Below are positions 25,886-34,991 of a DNA stretch of 64,000 bases, in pieces. The DNA is from Verrucomicrobiota bacterium. GTDB lineage: Bacteria > Verrucomicrobiota > Verrucomicrobiia > Limisphaerales > JADLHS01. The stretch is from the NCBI GenBank assembly GCA_029573725.1, contig JAKQDQ010000041.1, positions 1-64,000 on the forward strand. Reading direction: 5' to 3'. Position 1 is the first letter of the stretch. Each line of letters starts with the position of its first letter. The position numbers and the translations under genes were made by a program. The notes below the pieces were generated by a model. The model was not told the origin of the DNA. It ran no database searches and saw nothing but the letters and a program-made list of their open reading frames with translations.

Positions 25886-27604
25886 GTGGCTGAGAAAGAC
25901 GACTATTTGATTGATATGCTGGTGGATTTGGGGTTCGTGACCCCGGATCAGGTGGCGCAAGCCCGCCAGGAAGCGGAGGCGTCCGGGGTGGGCGTGGTGG
26001 ACTTCATGGTCGCCAACCAGATCGTGCGCCCCGAAGACGTCACTCAGGCCAAAGCCGCGCACTTCGGTGCGGAAGTGGTCAATCTGTCCGCGATGCAGAT
26101 TGCGGATGACGTCATCGCCACGGTGCGCCGGGACATCGCCAAGAAGTACCGCGTCATTCCCGTTTTTAAACATGAAAACACGCTGACCGTGGCGCTGGCC
26201 GATCCGTCCGACATTGCCACCATTGACACGCTCAGTCACTTGTTGCACGTGGACCTGGTGGTGCAGGTGGCTTCCGATGTGGACATCGAGGCGGCCTTGA
26301 ACAAGTACTATGGCGGCCGGGGGGACACGGCGCTGGACACGATGATCCAGGAGATCACGCGGGGCGAGGTGGAAATTGCCGCGCCCACCCAGGACATCAC
26401 CGCCGGCGGCGACAGCGCCACGGCGGACGGAGACGCGCCGCTGATCAAGCTGGTGAACCAGATCATCATTGACGCCTTCAAGATGCGCGCCTCGGATATT
26501 CATTTGGAACCGCTGGCGAAGCGGTTCCGGCTGCGCTTCCGCATTGACGGAATGATGCACGAGGTGAAGGGGCCGCCCAAACGGCTGCAGCCGGCGATCA
26601 TTGCGCGCCTGAAAATCCAGTCCAACATGTCCATTGCCGAACACCGGATCCCCCAGGACGGCCGGATTCAAACCACCGTGGGCGGCGGGAAGCTGATTGA
26701 TTTGCGCGTTTCCTGTCTGCCGACGCAGCACGGTGAATCCATCGTGATGCGTATTTTGGACAAGGAGGGATTGCGCGTCGGGCTCGCGGAGCTGGGGTAT
26801 CTGGCGGATGACCAGCAATTGATTGAAAAGTTGATCAGCCTGCCGGACGGATTGTTTCTGGTCACCGGCCCCACCGGCTCCGGCAAGACCACCACGTTGT
26901 ATTCCTGCCTGCACTTCATCAATCGCCCCGACCGGAAGATCATCACGGTGGAGGACCCGGTGGAGTACGTGCTGGCGGGCATCAATCAAGTGCAGGTGAA
27001 TGAAATCGTGGGGCTGACGTTTTCCGCCGCGCTGCGCTCGATCCTGCGCCAGGCGCCCAACATCATCATGATCGGGGAAATCCGCGATTTGGAGACCGCC
27101 TCCATCGCCATCAACGCGTCCCTGACGGGACATCTGGTGTTTTCGACCCTGCACACGAACGACGCGCCCGGCGCGGTGACCCGCCTGATTGACATTGGGG
27201 TCAAGCCCTTCCTGGTGGCCTCTTCGACCCGCGCCCTGATGGCCCAGCGGCTGGTGCGCAAAGTCTGCGCCAAATGTGGCGCGCCCTGGACCCCGCCGGA
27301 CAACGAACTGAAGGCACTGGACATTGATGCGACGGCCGCCGGGGGCGCGACCTTCCGCAAGGGCAAGGGTTGCGACAACTGCTCCGGAACAGGGTGCCGC
27401 GGCCGGATGGGGATTTTTGAGATTTTTGTCATTGATGACGAGGCGCGCAAGCTGATTTACGACAAGGTGCCAACGGCGGTGCTCCGGTCCCGGGCGCGTG
27501 AGATGGGGATGCGCACCCTGCGCGAAGACGGCATTCGCAAGGTGCTGGCGGGATTGACGACGCCGGACGAGGTCATCCGCGCGACCGTGGGTGATGAGAA
27601 CTGA
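25886..27604 (+). CDS. PilB/GspE-type assembly ATPase, copy 1
   Basis: 572 residues. Hexameric cytoplasmic ATPase that powers pilus or pseudopilus extension. An N-terminal MshEN/T2SSE_N-type domain covers about residues 1-150 (LIDMLVDLGFVTPDQVAQAR, FKHENTLTVALADPSD). The ATPase domain has ASDIHLEP, Walker [14 protein letters not shown] near residue 328, the Asp box and Walker B in IIMIGEIRDLETA near 395, and the His box [18 protein letters not shown] tetracysteine zinc module is formed by CAKCG and CDNCSGTGCRG, as in extension ATPases and not in PilT. The start is GTG; no Shine-Dalgarno is visible. It is the first gene of a same-strand series. Confidence 0.93.
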   Translation: MAEKDDYLIDMLVDLGFVTPDQVAQARQEAEASGVGVVDFMVANQIVRPEDVTQAKAAHFGAEVVNLSAMQIADDVIATVRRDIAKKYRVIPVFKHENTLTVALADPSDIATIDTLSHLLHVDLVVQVASDVDIEAALNKYYGGRGDTALDTMIQEITRGEVEIAAPTQDITAGGDSATADGDAPLIKLVNQIIIDAFKMRASDIHLEPLAKRFRLRFRIDGMMHEVKGPPKRLQPAIIARLKIQSNMSIAEHRIPQDGRIQTTVGGGKLIDLRVSCLPTQHGESIVMRILDKEGLRVGLAELGYLADDQQLIEKLISLPDGLFLVTGPTGSGKTTTLYSCLHFINRPDRKIITVEDPVEYVLAGINQVQVNEIVGLTFSAALRSILRQAPNIIMIGEIRDLETASIAINASLTGHLVFSTLHTNDAPGAVTRLIDIGVKPFLVASSTRALMAQRLVRKVCAKCGAPWTPPDNELKALDIDATAAGGATFRKGKGCDNCSGTGCRGRMGIFEIFVIDDEARKLIYDKVPTAVLRSRAREMGMRTLREDGIRKVLAGLTTPDEVIRATVGDEN

Positions 27605-27649
27605 CGACCGCGCTTAACGAAACAGGAAACGCTCACGACTTTTTAGCCC

Positions 27650-28750
27650 ATGGCCTACTCGATGTCTGATTTGTTGCAGCTGGTGGTGTCTGAAGGTTCT
27701 TCCGACCTGCACATCCGTGTCGGCATTCCGCCCACCATCCGCGTCCACGGGATTTTGCACCGCGTGGAAGGACCGCCCTGCACCCCGGAGGATGCGGAAG
27801 AATTGATGCGCAGCATTACGTCCGACGATCACGTCCAGCAAATCCGCGAACGCGGTGGCGCGGACTTCGGCTTTGCCTTTGGCGACGCGGCGCGGTTTCG
27901 CGTCAGCGCCTTCAAGGAAAAGGGCAATTTTGGCCTGGTATTGCGGCAGATTCCGAACAAGCTGCTCACGATGGAGCAGATCGGCATTCCGCCGTCCACG
28001 CGGGAGTTGCTGTACAAACCCCGGGGGCTGGTCCTGGTCACTGGTCCCACCGGCTCGGGCAAGACCACCACGCTGGCGTCGATGATCAATATCATCAACG
28101 AAGAACGGGATGACGCCCACATCATCACCATCGAGGACCCGATCGAGTATTACCACCATCACAAAAAAGCGGTGGTCACCCAGCGCGAGGTGCACGTGGA
28201 CGTGCCGAATTTTGCCGAAGGATTGCGCCGCGCGCTGCGTCAGGACCCGGACATCATTCTGGTGGGAGAAATGCGGGATCTGGAGACGATCGAGGCGGCG
28301 GTGACGGCGGCGGAAACCGGACACCTCGTCTTCGGCACGCTGCATACCACCGGTGCGGCCAAGACCATTGACCGGCTGGTGAATGCGTTCCCGATCAACC
28401 AGCAGGAAACCATCCGCATTCAGCTTTCAACCGTTTTGCAGGCGGTGATTTCGCAATTGCTGATTCCGCGCGTGGACAAGCCCGGTCGGGTGGCGGTTTT
28501 TGAAGTCATGATCAACACGCCCTCGATTTCCGCCCTCATTCGCGATAATAAAACGTTCCGCCTGCAATCCGACATTCAAACCGGGGCGAAGTACGGCATG
28601 GTGACGCTGGACAGCTTTCTCCTGGACAAATACCAATTGGGCATGATTTCGCGCGACGAAGTCATCACGAAGTCGCAGGACCCGGTCACGATCCAGCAAA
28701 AACTGCAGGAATTGGAGCTGGCGCAGGCCGTGGGCGCCGACAAGAAATAA
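27650..28750 (+). CDS. pilT: PilT retraction-type ATPase
   Basis: 366 residues, slightly longer than the typical 340-350. PilT drives pilus retraction. It has the PilT N-terminal PAS-like domain ([35 protein letters not shown]), Walker [14 protein letters not shown] near residue 132, Walker B in [20 protein letters not shown], and the PilT-specific C-terminal AxxNLIRE-like segment read here as [18 protein letters not shown], followed by [16 protein letters not shown]. It lacks the tetracysteine module of PilB proteins. It is 45 bp after the first ATPase gene and 9 bp before the second. Presence of PilT argues that the locus makes a retractable type IV pilus or a dual-use machine, not only a type II secretion pseudopilus. 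Confidence 0.93.
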   Translation: MAYSMSDLLQLVVSEGSSDLHIRVGIPPTIRVHGILHRVEGPPCTPEDAEELMRSITSDDHVQQIRERGGADFGFAFGDAARFRVSAFKEKGNFGLVLRQIPNKLLTMEQIGIPPSTRELLYKPRGLVLVTGPTGSGKTTTLASMINIINEERDDAHIITIEDPIEYYHHHKKAVVTQREVHVDVPNFAEGLRRALRQDPDIILVGEMRDLETIEAAVTAAETGHLVFGTLHTTGAAKTIDRLVNAFPINQQETIRIQLSTVLQAVISQLLIPRVDKPGRVAVFEVMINTPSISALIRDNKTFRLQSDIQTGAKYGMVTLDSFLLDKYQLGMISRDEVITKSQDPVTIQQKLQELELAQAVGADKK

Positions 28751-28759
28751 TTTTCAGCC

Positions 28760-30472
28760 ATGGCCGAAGAAATCTCAAATCCGCTGCTGGCGCTCGTGCG
28801 GGAGCAGGGGCTGGTGGATGACCTGCAATACGAGGAGGTGGTCTCCGAACTCAAGCGCAGCGGCACCTCCGTGTTCCAGCTGCTGCAGGACTTCGAGATC
28901 CTGGATGCGGATTCGATCCTTCAGGCGATGTCGAATCACCTGGGGGCGGAGGTGGTGTCCCTCAAAGGCCGGGAGATTCCGCCCAGTGTGATTGAGACGA
29001 TCCCCGCGGACAAGGCGAAGATGTATCGCTGTGTGCCGGTGGCGCTGGAGGGCGGCACGCTGCAGGTGGCGTTCGAAGACCCGCTGGATCCGAGCAAGAT
29101 CGACGAGCTGGGGTTCGTGGTGAAGAAGGACATCCAGCTGGTCCTGGCCGATCCCGCCGAGATCAACACCGCGCTCGATCATTACTATGGGGAGGAGACG
29201 AGCGAGGACGTCAGCAAACTGCTCGAAGCCCTGGGCGGGGACGATAAAATCACGGAGGAAGCCGTCACGGCGGCGGAATCCGAAAGTGACGAGGATCTGG
29301 TGGCGGGGCTGGCCAACGAGGCGCCAATTGTGCGGTTCGTGAATCTGGTCCTGCTGCAGGCCGTGAAAGACCGGGCCAGCGACATTCATTTCGAGCCGTT
29401 CGAGACCGAGTTCCGGATCCGCTACCGGGTGGACGGGGCCTTGTACGAGATGTCGCCGCCGCCGAAACACCTGGCGTTGCCGGTGGTGTCGCGCATCAAG
29501 GTCATGGCGAACCTCAACATTTCCGAGCGCCGCCTGCCACAGGACGGCCGCATCAATTACAAGCTGGGCAAGCGCGAGATTGATTTGCGCGTCTCCACGC
29601 TGCCGACGCAGTTTGGCGAGTCGGTCGTGTTGCGCGTGCTGGATCGCTCGGCGATCAATCTGGATCTGGACTCGCTGGGCTTCCCCAAGAGCACGCTGGA
29701 TTTTGTCAGTGAGGTGATCCAGCGGCCGAACGGGATTTTCGTGGTCACGGGTCCGACCGGCTCCGGCAAGACGACAACGCTCTACTCGTGTTTGCGCCGG
29801 GTCAACACGATTGATTCGAAATTGTTGACGGCCGAGGACCCGGTGGAATTTGACATTGAAGGCATCATGCAGGTGGCGATCAACGAGGCCCAGGGCATGA
29901 CTTTCGGCAAGGCCCTGCGCTCCTTCCTGCGGCAGGACCCGGACATCATCATGGTGGGGGAAATGCGCGACCTGGAAACCGCGCAAATTGCCATTCAAGC
30001 CTCGCTGACCGGCCACCTGGTGTTGAGCACGCTCCATACGAATGACGCACCGGGAGCGGTCACCCGTCTGGTGGACATGGGCACGGAACCGTTTCTGGTT
30101 TCCTCCACTTTGATGGCGGTGCTGGCGCAGCGGCTGGTGCGGCGCATTTGCAAGGAGTGCAAGACGCCGTTTGAACCGACGGACCAGCAATTGTCCATGT
30201 TGAACCTCTCACCGCACGATCTGGGCGACAAAGTGTTCTATTATGGTCGCGGCTGCTCGGCCTGCAATGACACCGGCTACCGGGGACGAAAGGGGATCTA
30301 CGAATTGCTGGTCTGCGGCGACACCATCCGGTCCATGATTACCGAGCGCGCGCCCACGGTGGTGTTGCGGCAGAAGGCGGTCGAGTTGGGGATGGTGACG
30401 TTGCGCGAGGACGGCTTGCGCAGCATCTTTGACGGTGATACTACTATCGAAGAAGTCGTGAAATACACTTAA
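28760..30472 (+). CDS. PilB/GspE-type assembly ATPase, copy 2
   Basis: 570 residues, a paralogue of the gene at 25886. N-terminal MshEN-like domain ([38 protein letters not shown]), an acidic linker near residues 150-185, then the ATPase: [20 protein letters not shown], Walker [14 protein letters not shown], Walker B in [13 protein letters not shown], His box [17 protein letters not shown], and the zinc tetracysteine CKEC and [11 protein letters not shown]. Both copies therefore keep all catalytic and zinc residues I can check. Lying directly before pilC (13-bp gap), this copy is the best candidate for the partner of that platform protein; the role of the first copy is open. Confidence 0.93.
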   Translation: MAEEISNPLLALVREQGLVDDLQYEEVVSELKRSGTSVFQLLQDFEILDADSILQAMSNHLGAEVVSLKGREIPPSVIETIPADKAKMYRCVPVALEGGTLQVAFEDPLDPSKIDELGFVVKKDIQLVLADPAEINTALDHYYGEETSEDVSKLLEALGGDDKITEEAVTAAESESDEDLVAGLANEAPIVRFVNLVLLQAVKDRASDIHFEPFETEFRIRYRVDGALYEMSPPPKHLALPVVSRIKVMANLNISERRLPQDGRINYKLGKREIDLRVSTLPTQFGESVVLRVLDRSAINLDLDSLGFPKSTLDFVSEVIQRPNGIFVVTGPTGSGKTTTLYSCLRRVNTIDSKLLTAEDPVEFDIEGIMQVAINEAQGMTFGKALRSFLRQDPDIIMVGEMRDLETAQIAIQASLTGHLVLSTLHTNDAPGAVTRLVDMGTEPFLVSSTLMAVLAQRLVRRICKECKTPFEPTDQQLSMLNLSPHDLGDKVFYYGRGCSACNDTGYRGRKGIYELLVCGDTIRSMITERAPTVVLRQKAVELGMVTLREDGLRSIFDGDTTIEEVVKYT

Positions 30473-30485
30473 CCCGGAGTTTGTT

Positions 30486-31796
30486 ATGCCCAAGTTCAGC
30501 TACGTGGCGATGGATCAAAAGGGGAAGGAACAGAAGGGGGTCATCGAAGTCGCCAGCCAAAATGAGGCGATCGGCCGCGTCAAGGAGATGGGCTTGTTCC
30601 CCACCAAGATTGTCGAAGTCACCACGACAAAGGCTGCGAAGGGCGCCCCGAAAAAAAGCGGCGGCAGGGCCGGCGCAGGAAAGAAAAAGGGCGGGGTCAA
30701 CATCAACATCAAAATTCCCGGTCTGGGCGGACGGGTTAAATCCAAGGTTCTCACCACGTTCACCCGCCAGCTGGCCACGCTGGTGGATGCCGGTTTGCCG
30801 CTGCTGCGCGGCATGCGGGTGCTGGAAAAACAGGAGCGCAACGCCACCTTGAAAAGCACCATCGGTGATCTGGCCCTGTCGGTTGAGGGCGGCAGCACGT
30901 TTTCCGAAGCCCTGGCGCAACATCCCAAAATCTTCAACCGGCTTTACGTCAACATGGTGAAAGCCGGCGAGCTGGGCGGCGTCCTGGAGGTGGTGCTGAA
31001 TCGTCTGGCCGAATTCCAGGAAAAGGCCCAGAAGATCAAGGGAAAGGTGATCGCCGCCATGTTTTACCCGGTCGCCGTGCTGGTGGTGGCAATTGCGATT
31101 TTGGGGGTGCTGATCGTGGTGGTGATTCCCAAGTTCAAGGAGGTCTTCGCCGGACTGGGTGAGGGACGTCCCTTGCCCGCGTTCACCACGCTGGTCTTGA
31201 ATATCAGCGACACGGTTCGCCACAACATGGTGGCCACTGCGATTGTGGTTGTCAGCGCCGTGGTCGTTTTCCTGCTGGCGATAAAAACCAAAATCGGCCG
31301 GCGCATCTGGGATAAAATCAAGCTGAAGATGCCGGTGCTGGGACCGGTCATCAGCAAGGTGGCCATCTCCCGCTTCACGCGTACGCTCGGCACGCTGGTG
31401 AGCAGCGGTGTGCCCATTCTGCAGGCGTTGACCATCGTGCGGGATACCTCGGGCAATGTCATCGTTGCCAACGCCGTGATGGCGGTCCATGAAAGCGTGA
31501 AGGAAGGCGAAACCATTACGGCCCCGCTGGAAGCTTCCGGCGTCTTTCCTCCGATGGTCATCTCCATGGTGGACGTGGGTGAACAAACCGGTGCGCTGCC
31601 GGAGATGATGATGAAAATCGCTGACAACTATGATGATGAAGTGGATAACGCCGTGGCGGCCATGACCTCGTTGTTGGAACCCATCATGATCATCTTTCTG
31701 GCGGTCATCGTCGGAAGCATCGTTATCGCGATGTTTCTGCCGCTGATTGACCTCATGAACAATCTGGGTGGCGATGGCGGCGGCGGGGCGGATTAA
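30486..31796 (+). CDS. pilC: PilC/GspF inner-membrane platform protein
   Basis: 436 residues. The polytopic inner-membrane platform that binds the assembly ATPase and the pilin. N-terminal MPKFSYVAMDQKGKEQKGVI is typical. Residues 45-75 form an unusual Lys/Gly/Ala-rich linker. Two T2SSF domains follow: TFTRQLATLVDAGLPLLRG with YVNMVKAGELGGVLE, and ISRFTRTLGTLVSSGVPILQ with VISMVDVGEQTGALPEMM. Membrane segments are at about 196-222 (AAMFYPVAVLVVAIAILGVL), 245-265 and 400-425 (PIMIIFLAVIVGSIVIAMFL). GGAG lies upstream of the ATG. The C terminus is Gly-rich. It is followed by a 138-bp gap that carries a promoter-like sequence for the next unit. Confidence 0.93.
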   Translation: MPKFSYVAMDQKGKEQKGVIEVASQNEAIGRVKEMGLFPTKIVEVTTTKAAKGAPKKSGGRAGAGKKKGGVNINIKIPGLGGRVKSKVLTTFTRQLATLVDAGLPLLRGMRVLEKQERNATLKSTIGDLALSVEGGSTFSEALAQHPKIFNRLYVNMVKAGELGGVLEVVLNRLAEFQEKAQKIKGKVIAAMFYPVAVLVVAIAILGVLIVVVIPKFKEVFAGLGEGRPLPAFTTLVLNISDTVRHNMVATAIVVVSAVVVFLLAIKTKIGRRIWDKIKLKMPVLGPVISKVAISRFTRTLGTLVSSGVPILQALTIVRDTSGNVIVANAVMAVHESVKEGETITAPLEASGVFPPMVISMVDVGEQTGALPEMMMKIADNYDDEVDNAVAAMTSLLEPIMIIFLAVIVGSIVIAMFLPLIDLMNNLGGDGGGGAD

Positions 31797-31860
31797 CCCG
31801 TATTCGGGCCACCCGGTTGGACGTCAGTTGCGATCCTTGGAAAACACTTTAAAAAAACTG

Positions 31861-31888
31861 TTGACGATTTGCCGGTGTGATGTAAATA
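31861..31888 (+). promoter_or_regulatory. Candidate promoter for the TA-like pair and pseudopilin cassette
   Basis: TTGACG (31861-31866), 16-bp spacer, TAAATA (31883-31888), 46 bp before the ATG of the BrnT-like gene, in an AT-rich patch (31840-31930) that contrasts with the GC-rich surroundings. If the BrnA-like protein autoregulates as in known systems, its operator should be here. Confidence 0.45.
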
Positions 31889-31934
31889 CAAAGTAAAGAC
31901 ATTGCATGGGCGAATTATTTACAATTAACTCGAA

Positions 31935-32219
31935 ATGGAGTTCGACTGGAACAATCCGCCTTTTGAAATGGATGGTTCTTTGACGTCGCGAGAGATTGAG
32001 GAATCCTTCGAGGACCCGTTTGCGATCAAATTATTGCCGGATTCCGCGCGGTTCAGCGCCCAAGCCCGGTATTTCAATCTGGGCCGGTCGGCGGGTGGTG
32101 AAGGAATCTTCAGCCTGTATCGCACGAACGGGAAGTTAATCCGCGTGATTTTCGCGCGACCGTTCCAGCCGGAAGAAAGATTTTTCTATCAGCGGAAGGT
32201 GGACCAGACGTTGTCCTGA
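31935..32219 (+). CDS. BrnT-like toxin-family protein
   Basis: 94 residues. BrnT proteins are RelE-fold ribonuclease toxins paired with BrnA antitoxins. The match is in the middle and end: FEDPFAIKLLPDSARFSA, RYFNLGRSAGGEGIFSLYR, and RVIFARPFQPEERFFYQ, which line up with the family's FDDP, RF..IG.S..G..L.VVYT and IRIISARPA.RRER..Y. The N-terminal part is unusual: FDWNNPPFEMDGSLTSREIE lacks the conserved N..KHGV element of typical BrnT. This could be a toxin that has lost activity or been adapted as a regulator, or a diverged subfamily. It is followed 22 bp later by a BrnA-like gene, which supports the family call. The toxin-first order is that of brnTA. Confidence 0.75.
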   Translation: MEFDWNNPPFEMDGSLTSREIEESFEDPFAIKLLPDSARFSAQARYFNLGRSAGGEGIFSLYRTNGKLIRVIFARPFQPEERFFYQRKVDQTLS

Positions 32220-32241
32220 CGGTACCGGAGACGCGAGGCGC

Positions 32242-32520
32242 GTGATGCAGACGATCAGCAGTTGGGAGGAAGTGCCGCTCTTCGACAGCGAAGAGGCGGA
32301 GGCGGAATACTGGTCGGCCAACCGTCCGGATTTGCGGCTGATGGAGACGGCGGTGGTGGGCGGAAGCGAGATGGCGGAATCCGTCACCATCACCTTGCGG
32401 ATGGACCCGCGGATGCTGGCGCGAATCAAGCGGTTGGCGCGGTCGCGGTATCTGAATTATCAAAGCATGATCAAGCAATGGTTGAGCGAACGGATGGAAG
32501 AAGAAATTCGGGAGCGATGA
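32242..32520 (+). CDS. BrnA/CopG-like antitoxin (ribbon-helix-helix)
   Basis: 92 residues. N-terminal part (SWEEVPLFDSEEAEAEYWSA) resembles the acidic toxin-binding region of BrnA/CopG antitoxins (IPKFKSEDEEREFW in typical members). The C-terminal half VTITLRMDPRMLARIKRLAR followed by LNYQSMIKQWLSERMEEEI is a ribbon-helix-helix DNA-binding domain of the CopG/omega type. Antitoxins of this kind bind the toxin and repress their own promoter. The stop is only 12 bp before the ATG of the first pseudopilin gene, and no terminator is visible, so it should be transcribed together with the pseudopilin cassette. Confidence 0.8.
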   Translation: MMQTISSWEEVPLFDSEEAEAEYWSANRPDLRLMETAVVGGSEMAESVTITLRMDPRMLARIKRLARSRYLNYQSMIKQWLSERMEEEIRER

Positions 32521-32532
32521 TTTAAACAGGCC

Positions 32533-33216
32533 ATGAAACCTCCAACGCAACATTCATCCAGGCGGAAAGCGGCGTTCACGCTGATCGAACTGCTCGTGGT
32601 GATTTCGGTCATTGCCATCCTGGCGGCGCTCCTGTTTCCCGCCGGCGCGGCGATTAAACGGAAGGCCACCATCAGCAAAGTGCAGGCGCAATTGCAGCAG
32701 GTGGCGGAGTTGATCGAACGCTACCGGGTGCGGTTCGGGTATTTACCGCCCGATCACCCGGCCGTTCCCGCCCGCAACTCCCTGTATTTCGAACTGATGG
32801 GCAGCACCCGCGAGGGAGCGGCGCCCGCGTTCAATTACACCTCGCTGGATGGTGCCGCCAGAGTTTCGGAAGGGGTTTGCCAGAGTGATTTTGGCGTGGG
32901 GGCCATCTTGAATTGCACCAAGTCCGGTGGCGAAGAAGCCCGGCCCGCGGAGCAATTTTTGAAGCAGTTGCGTCCGGAACAATTCTACGAATATGCCAAT
33001 GGCGGTTCGACAGTGCGGTTGTTGACCTGTTCGGTCCCCTGGCCGGCGGCGGCGGGGCAAATCATTGCCGGGACGCAGGCGAATCCGTGGCGTTATCTGA
33101 AAAATGGCACGAATAATCCGGGCGGCTTTGATTTGTGGGTGGACGTGGTGTTGGGAGGCAAGACCAACCGAATTGGAAATTGGAATTCGGGCGTGCCCGA
33201 AATAGTCTCTTATTGA
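32533..33216 (+). CDS. Prepilin-like protein 1 (GspG-type N terminus)
   Basis: 227 residues with a type IV prepilin leader: basic [20 protein letters not shown], processed by a prepilin peptidase (none in the window) between Ala and Phe, with Glu at mature position 5. The hydrophobic helix ends near residue 40. The soluble part starts with a coiled segment (KVQAQLQQVAELIERYRVRF) and then GYLPPDHPAVPARN, typical of GspG-like pseudopilins, and is otherwise unassigned. It contains three cysteines. First of five prepilin-like genes; 12 bp after the antitoxin-like gene. Confidence 0.9.
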   Translation: MKPPTQHSSRRKAAFTLIELLVVISVIAILAALLFPAGAAIKRKATISKVQAQLQQVAELIERYRVRFGYLPPDHPAVPARNSLYFELMGSTREGAAPAFNYTSLDGAARVSEGVCQSDFGVGAILNCTKSGGEEARPAEQFLKQLRPEQFYEYANGGSTVRLLTCSVPWPAAAGQIIAGTQANPWRYLKNGTNNPGGFDLWVDVVLGGKTNRIGNWNSGVPEIVSY

Positions 33217-33220
33217 CGTG

Positions 33221-33412
33221 ATGAAAGCCGAGCCGAAGATTTTGCAAAATCGCGCGAGCGTGGCCCTGCCGATCCAGTGGCAGGAGGCGGTGTGGTTCCC
33301 CCCGGTGCTGTTGCGGTCGCGTTTGGGTGGTGTGCGCCGGCGGCCCGTGTTTTGGCCGCACCAGATCATTACGGACCCCACCACTTGCCAGGCCCGCGCC
33401 ATTGATATTTAA
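33221..33412 (+). CDS. Small ORF between two pseudopilin genes, unknown
   Basis: 63 residues starting MKAEPKILQNRASVALPIQW, basic, with three Trp (EAVWFPPVLLRSRLGG, VFWPHQIITD). No family recognised, no signal or membrane segment. It fills the only 205-bp gap in this gene series, beginning 5 bp after the previous stop and ending 9 bp before the next start, which favours a real gene over chance. The composition, however, is also compatible with non-coding DNA. Confidence 0.4.
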   Translation: MKAEPKILQNRASVALPIQWQEAVWFPPVLLRSRLGGVRRRPVFWPHQIITDPTTCQARAIDI

Positions 33413-33421
33413 TCGTTGTCT

Positions 33422-34165
33422 ATGAACCCGCACCGCTTTTCCAATAAACCTAAATTGCAGGGCTTTACGCTGATCGAACTGTTGGTGGTGATTGCCATCA
33501 TTGCCATTCTCGCCGCGATGCTGCTGCCGGCCTTGAGCGCGGTCAAGGTCCGGGCGCTGAAGAGTCGCGCGAAGACCGAAATGCAACAGATCGGCACCGC
33601 GCTGACGCAGTACGAGTCCAAATACGGTCGCTTGCCGGTTTTGCCGGGACTCGCTCCGGGAAACAGCGATGTCACCTTTGGCGGCGGGTTGACACCGCTT
33701 CCGCCCAATGTCATCACAGTTGCGACCAATTCGGGGTTGATCGCCGTGTTGATGGATGAGGAGTCCTTCCGGAACGGGAACAAGTCCGCCAACTTCGGCC
33801 ATGTCCTGAATCCCCAGCGGCTGAAACTGCTGCCTGCGCGTCCGGCGGCAGATGATCGCAGCCCGGGCATCGGTCTGGACGGCGAGTACCGCGACCCCTG
33901 GGGGAACGCTTATGTAATTTCATTGGATTACGGCATGGATGGGAAAACCCGGGATGCGGTGTACTCGCGCCGGCTCGTGGCGCAGCAAACGGGCCAGCAG
34001 GGAGTGGGAGGGCTGTTCAATCCGACCGCCGGCGGCAACAGCGACGATTTCGAGTACAACGGCAATTACCTGATCTGGTCCAGGGGACCGGATGGTCAGG
34101 TTTCCACCACGGTGAAATTCAACAACGGAGTGAACAAGGACAATGTCCTTGAGTGGAACAACTAA
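33422..34165 (+). CDS. Prepilin-like protein 2 (GspG-type)
   Basis: 247 residues starting MNPHRFSNKPKLQG, then the cleavage site [10 protein letters not shown] and helix [19 protein letters not shown]. The soluble part begins with KSRAKTEMQQIGTALTQYES and KYGRLPVLPGLAPG, then has GLDGEYRDPWGNAYVISLDY, which is the GspG major-pseudopilin signature (DPWGxxY). The C terminus ends with DDFEYNGNYLIWSRGPDGQV, matching the ending of GspG-like proteins (SxGPDG). A TTG six bases upstream is in frame but ATG 33422 is preferred. Confidence 0.92.
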   Translation: MNPHRFSNKPKLQGFTLIELLVVIAIIAILAAMLLPALSAVKVRALKSRAKTEMQQIGTALTQYESKYGRLPVLPGLAPGNSDVTFGGGLTPLPPNVITVATNSGLIAVLMDEESFRNGNKSANFGHVLNPQRLKLLPARPAADDRSPGIGLDGEYRDPWGNAYVISLDYGMDGKTRDAVYSRRLVAQQTGQQGVGGLFNPTAGGNSDDFEYNGNYLIWSRGPDGQVSTTVKFNNGVNKDNVLEWNN

Positions 34166-34169
34166 GGTT

Positions 34170-34991
34170 ATGCGGGCAGCGCGGCCGCAACGCGGGTTTA
34201 CCCTGATCGAATTGCTGGTGGTGATCGCCATCATCGGGATCCTGGCCGCATTGGTCGCGCCGACGCTTGGCAACATGCGCCAGGCGGATGCCATGCTGGC
34301 CTCGACCCGGCAGATGCAGGATGACGTCGCGCGCGCCCGGCAGTTTGCCATCAGCCAACGAACGACCGTTTACATGGTGTTCTGTCCCTCAAATTTCTGG
34401 GACAATCTCGGGGCCTACCCGAATCAAGCCGCGTACAACAGCCTCAGTCCGGCGGAACGAATCAAAGCCGCGAAACTGTTTGGCAAGCAGTTGAACTCCT
34501 ATACGTTTGTCACGCTGCGCAGCGTGGGGGACCAGCCCGGTCGCGCCTCGCCGCGTTATTTGACCGCCTGGAAAACGCTCCCGGAAGGCGCGATCATTCC
34601 CGCTTGGAAATTCAGACCGTGGGGAGGGGCGCCTCCGGTGTATTTGACCAATTACCTTTCCTACAACCCGGCGCAGTATGAGGTGTACCCGGTGCAGGGT
34701 TTCCGTTACACGAACAACATTCCGTTTCCCTCCGTGGACGGGAGCGTTGGCTTTGCGCTGCCGTACATCGCCTTCAACCATTTGGGGCAGCCGGAAAGCG
34801 GCGAAGACGAATTTATCCCGCTGGCGCGCGGCGCCATTACCTATGCCAAAGACGCCAACCGGATCCCGGTGGCGCAATCTCCCACCGTATTTGAGTCGCC
34901 CCCCGGAAACAGCACCAACGCTTTCACCGTGGTGCAGGTGGACAAAGTGACCGGCCGCGCCCGGCTGGTGCAACAGGAGCTGGTGCCATGA
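34170..34991 (+). CDS. Prepilin-like protein 3 (GspH-like; Verru_Chthon cassette D-like)
   Basis: 273 residues starting [19 protein letters not shown], helix to about residue 32, then TLGNMRQADAMLASTRQMQD and VARARQFAISQRTTVYMVF. The pattern of DDVARARQFAISQRT followed by a beta strand is typical of GspH/FimT minor pseudopilins. The rest is strand-rich and has no catalytic motif; TNYLSYNPAQYEVYPVQGFR and NTFNHLGQPE-like FNHLGQPESGEDEFIPL resemble the ends of such proteins. An ATG at 34143 is in frame and would overlap the previous gene, but 34170 gives the compact leader usual for prepilins. Confidence 0.88.
   Translation: MRAARPQRGFTLIELLVVIAIIGILAALVAPTLGNMRQADAMLASTRQMQDDVARARQFAISQRTTVYMVFCPSNFWDNLGAYPNQAAYNSLSPAERIKAAKLFGKQLNSYTFVTLRSVGDQPGRASPRYLTAWKTLPEGAIIPAWKFRPWGGAPPVYLTNYLSYNPAQYEVYPVQGFRYTNNIPFPSVDGSVGFALPYIAFNHLGQPESGEDEFIPLARGAITYAKDANRIPVAQSPTVFESPPGNSTNAFTVVQVDKVTGRARLVQQELVP

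Noticed and set aside
28775-30190. Minus-strand open frame of 471 codons opposite the second PilB-like gene
   Set aside because: Antisense shadow; composition rich in His, Arg and Gln without motifs.
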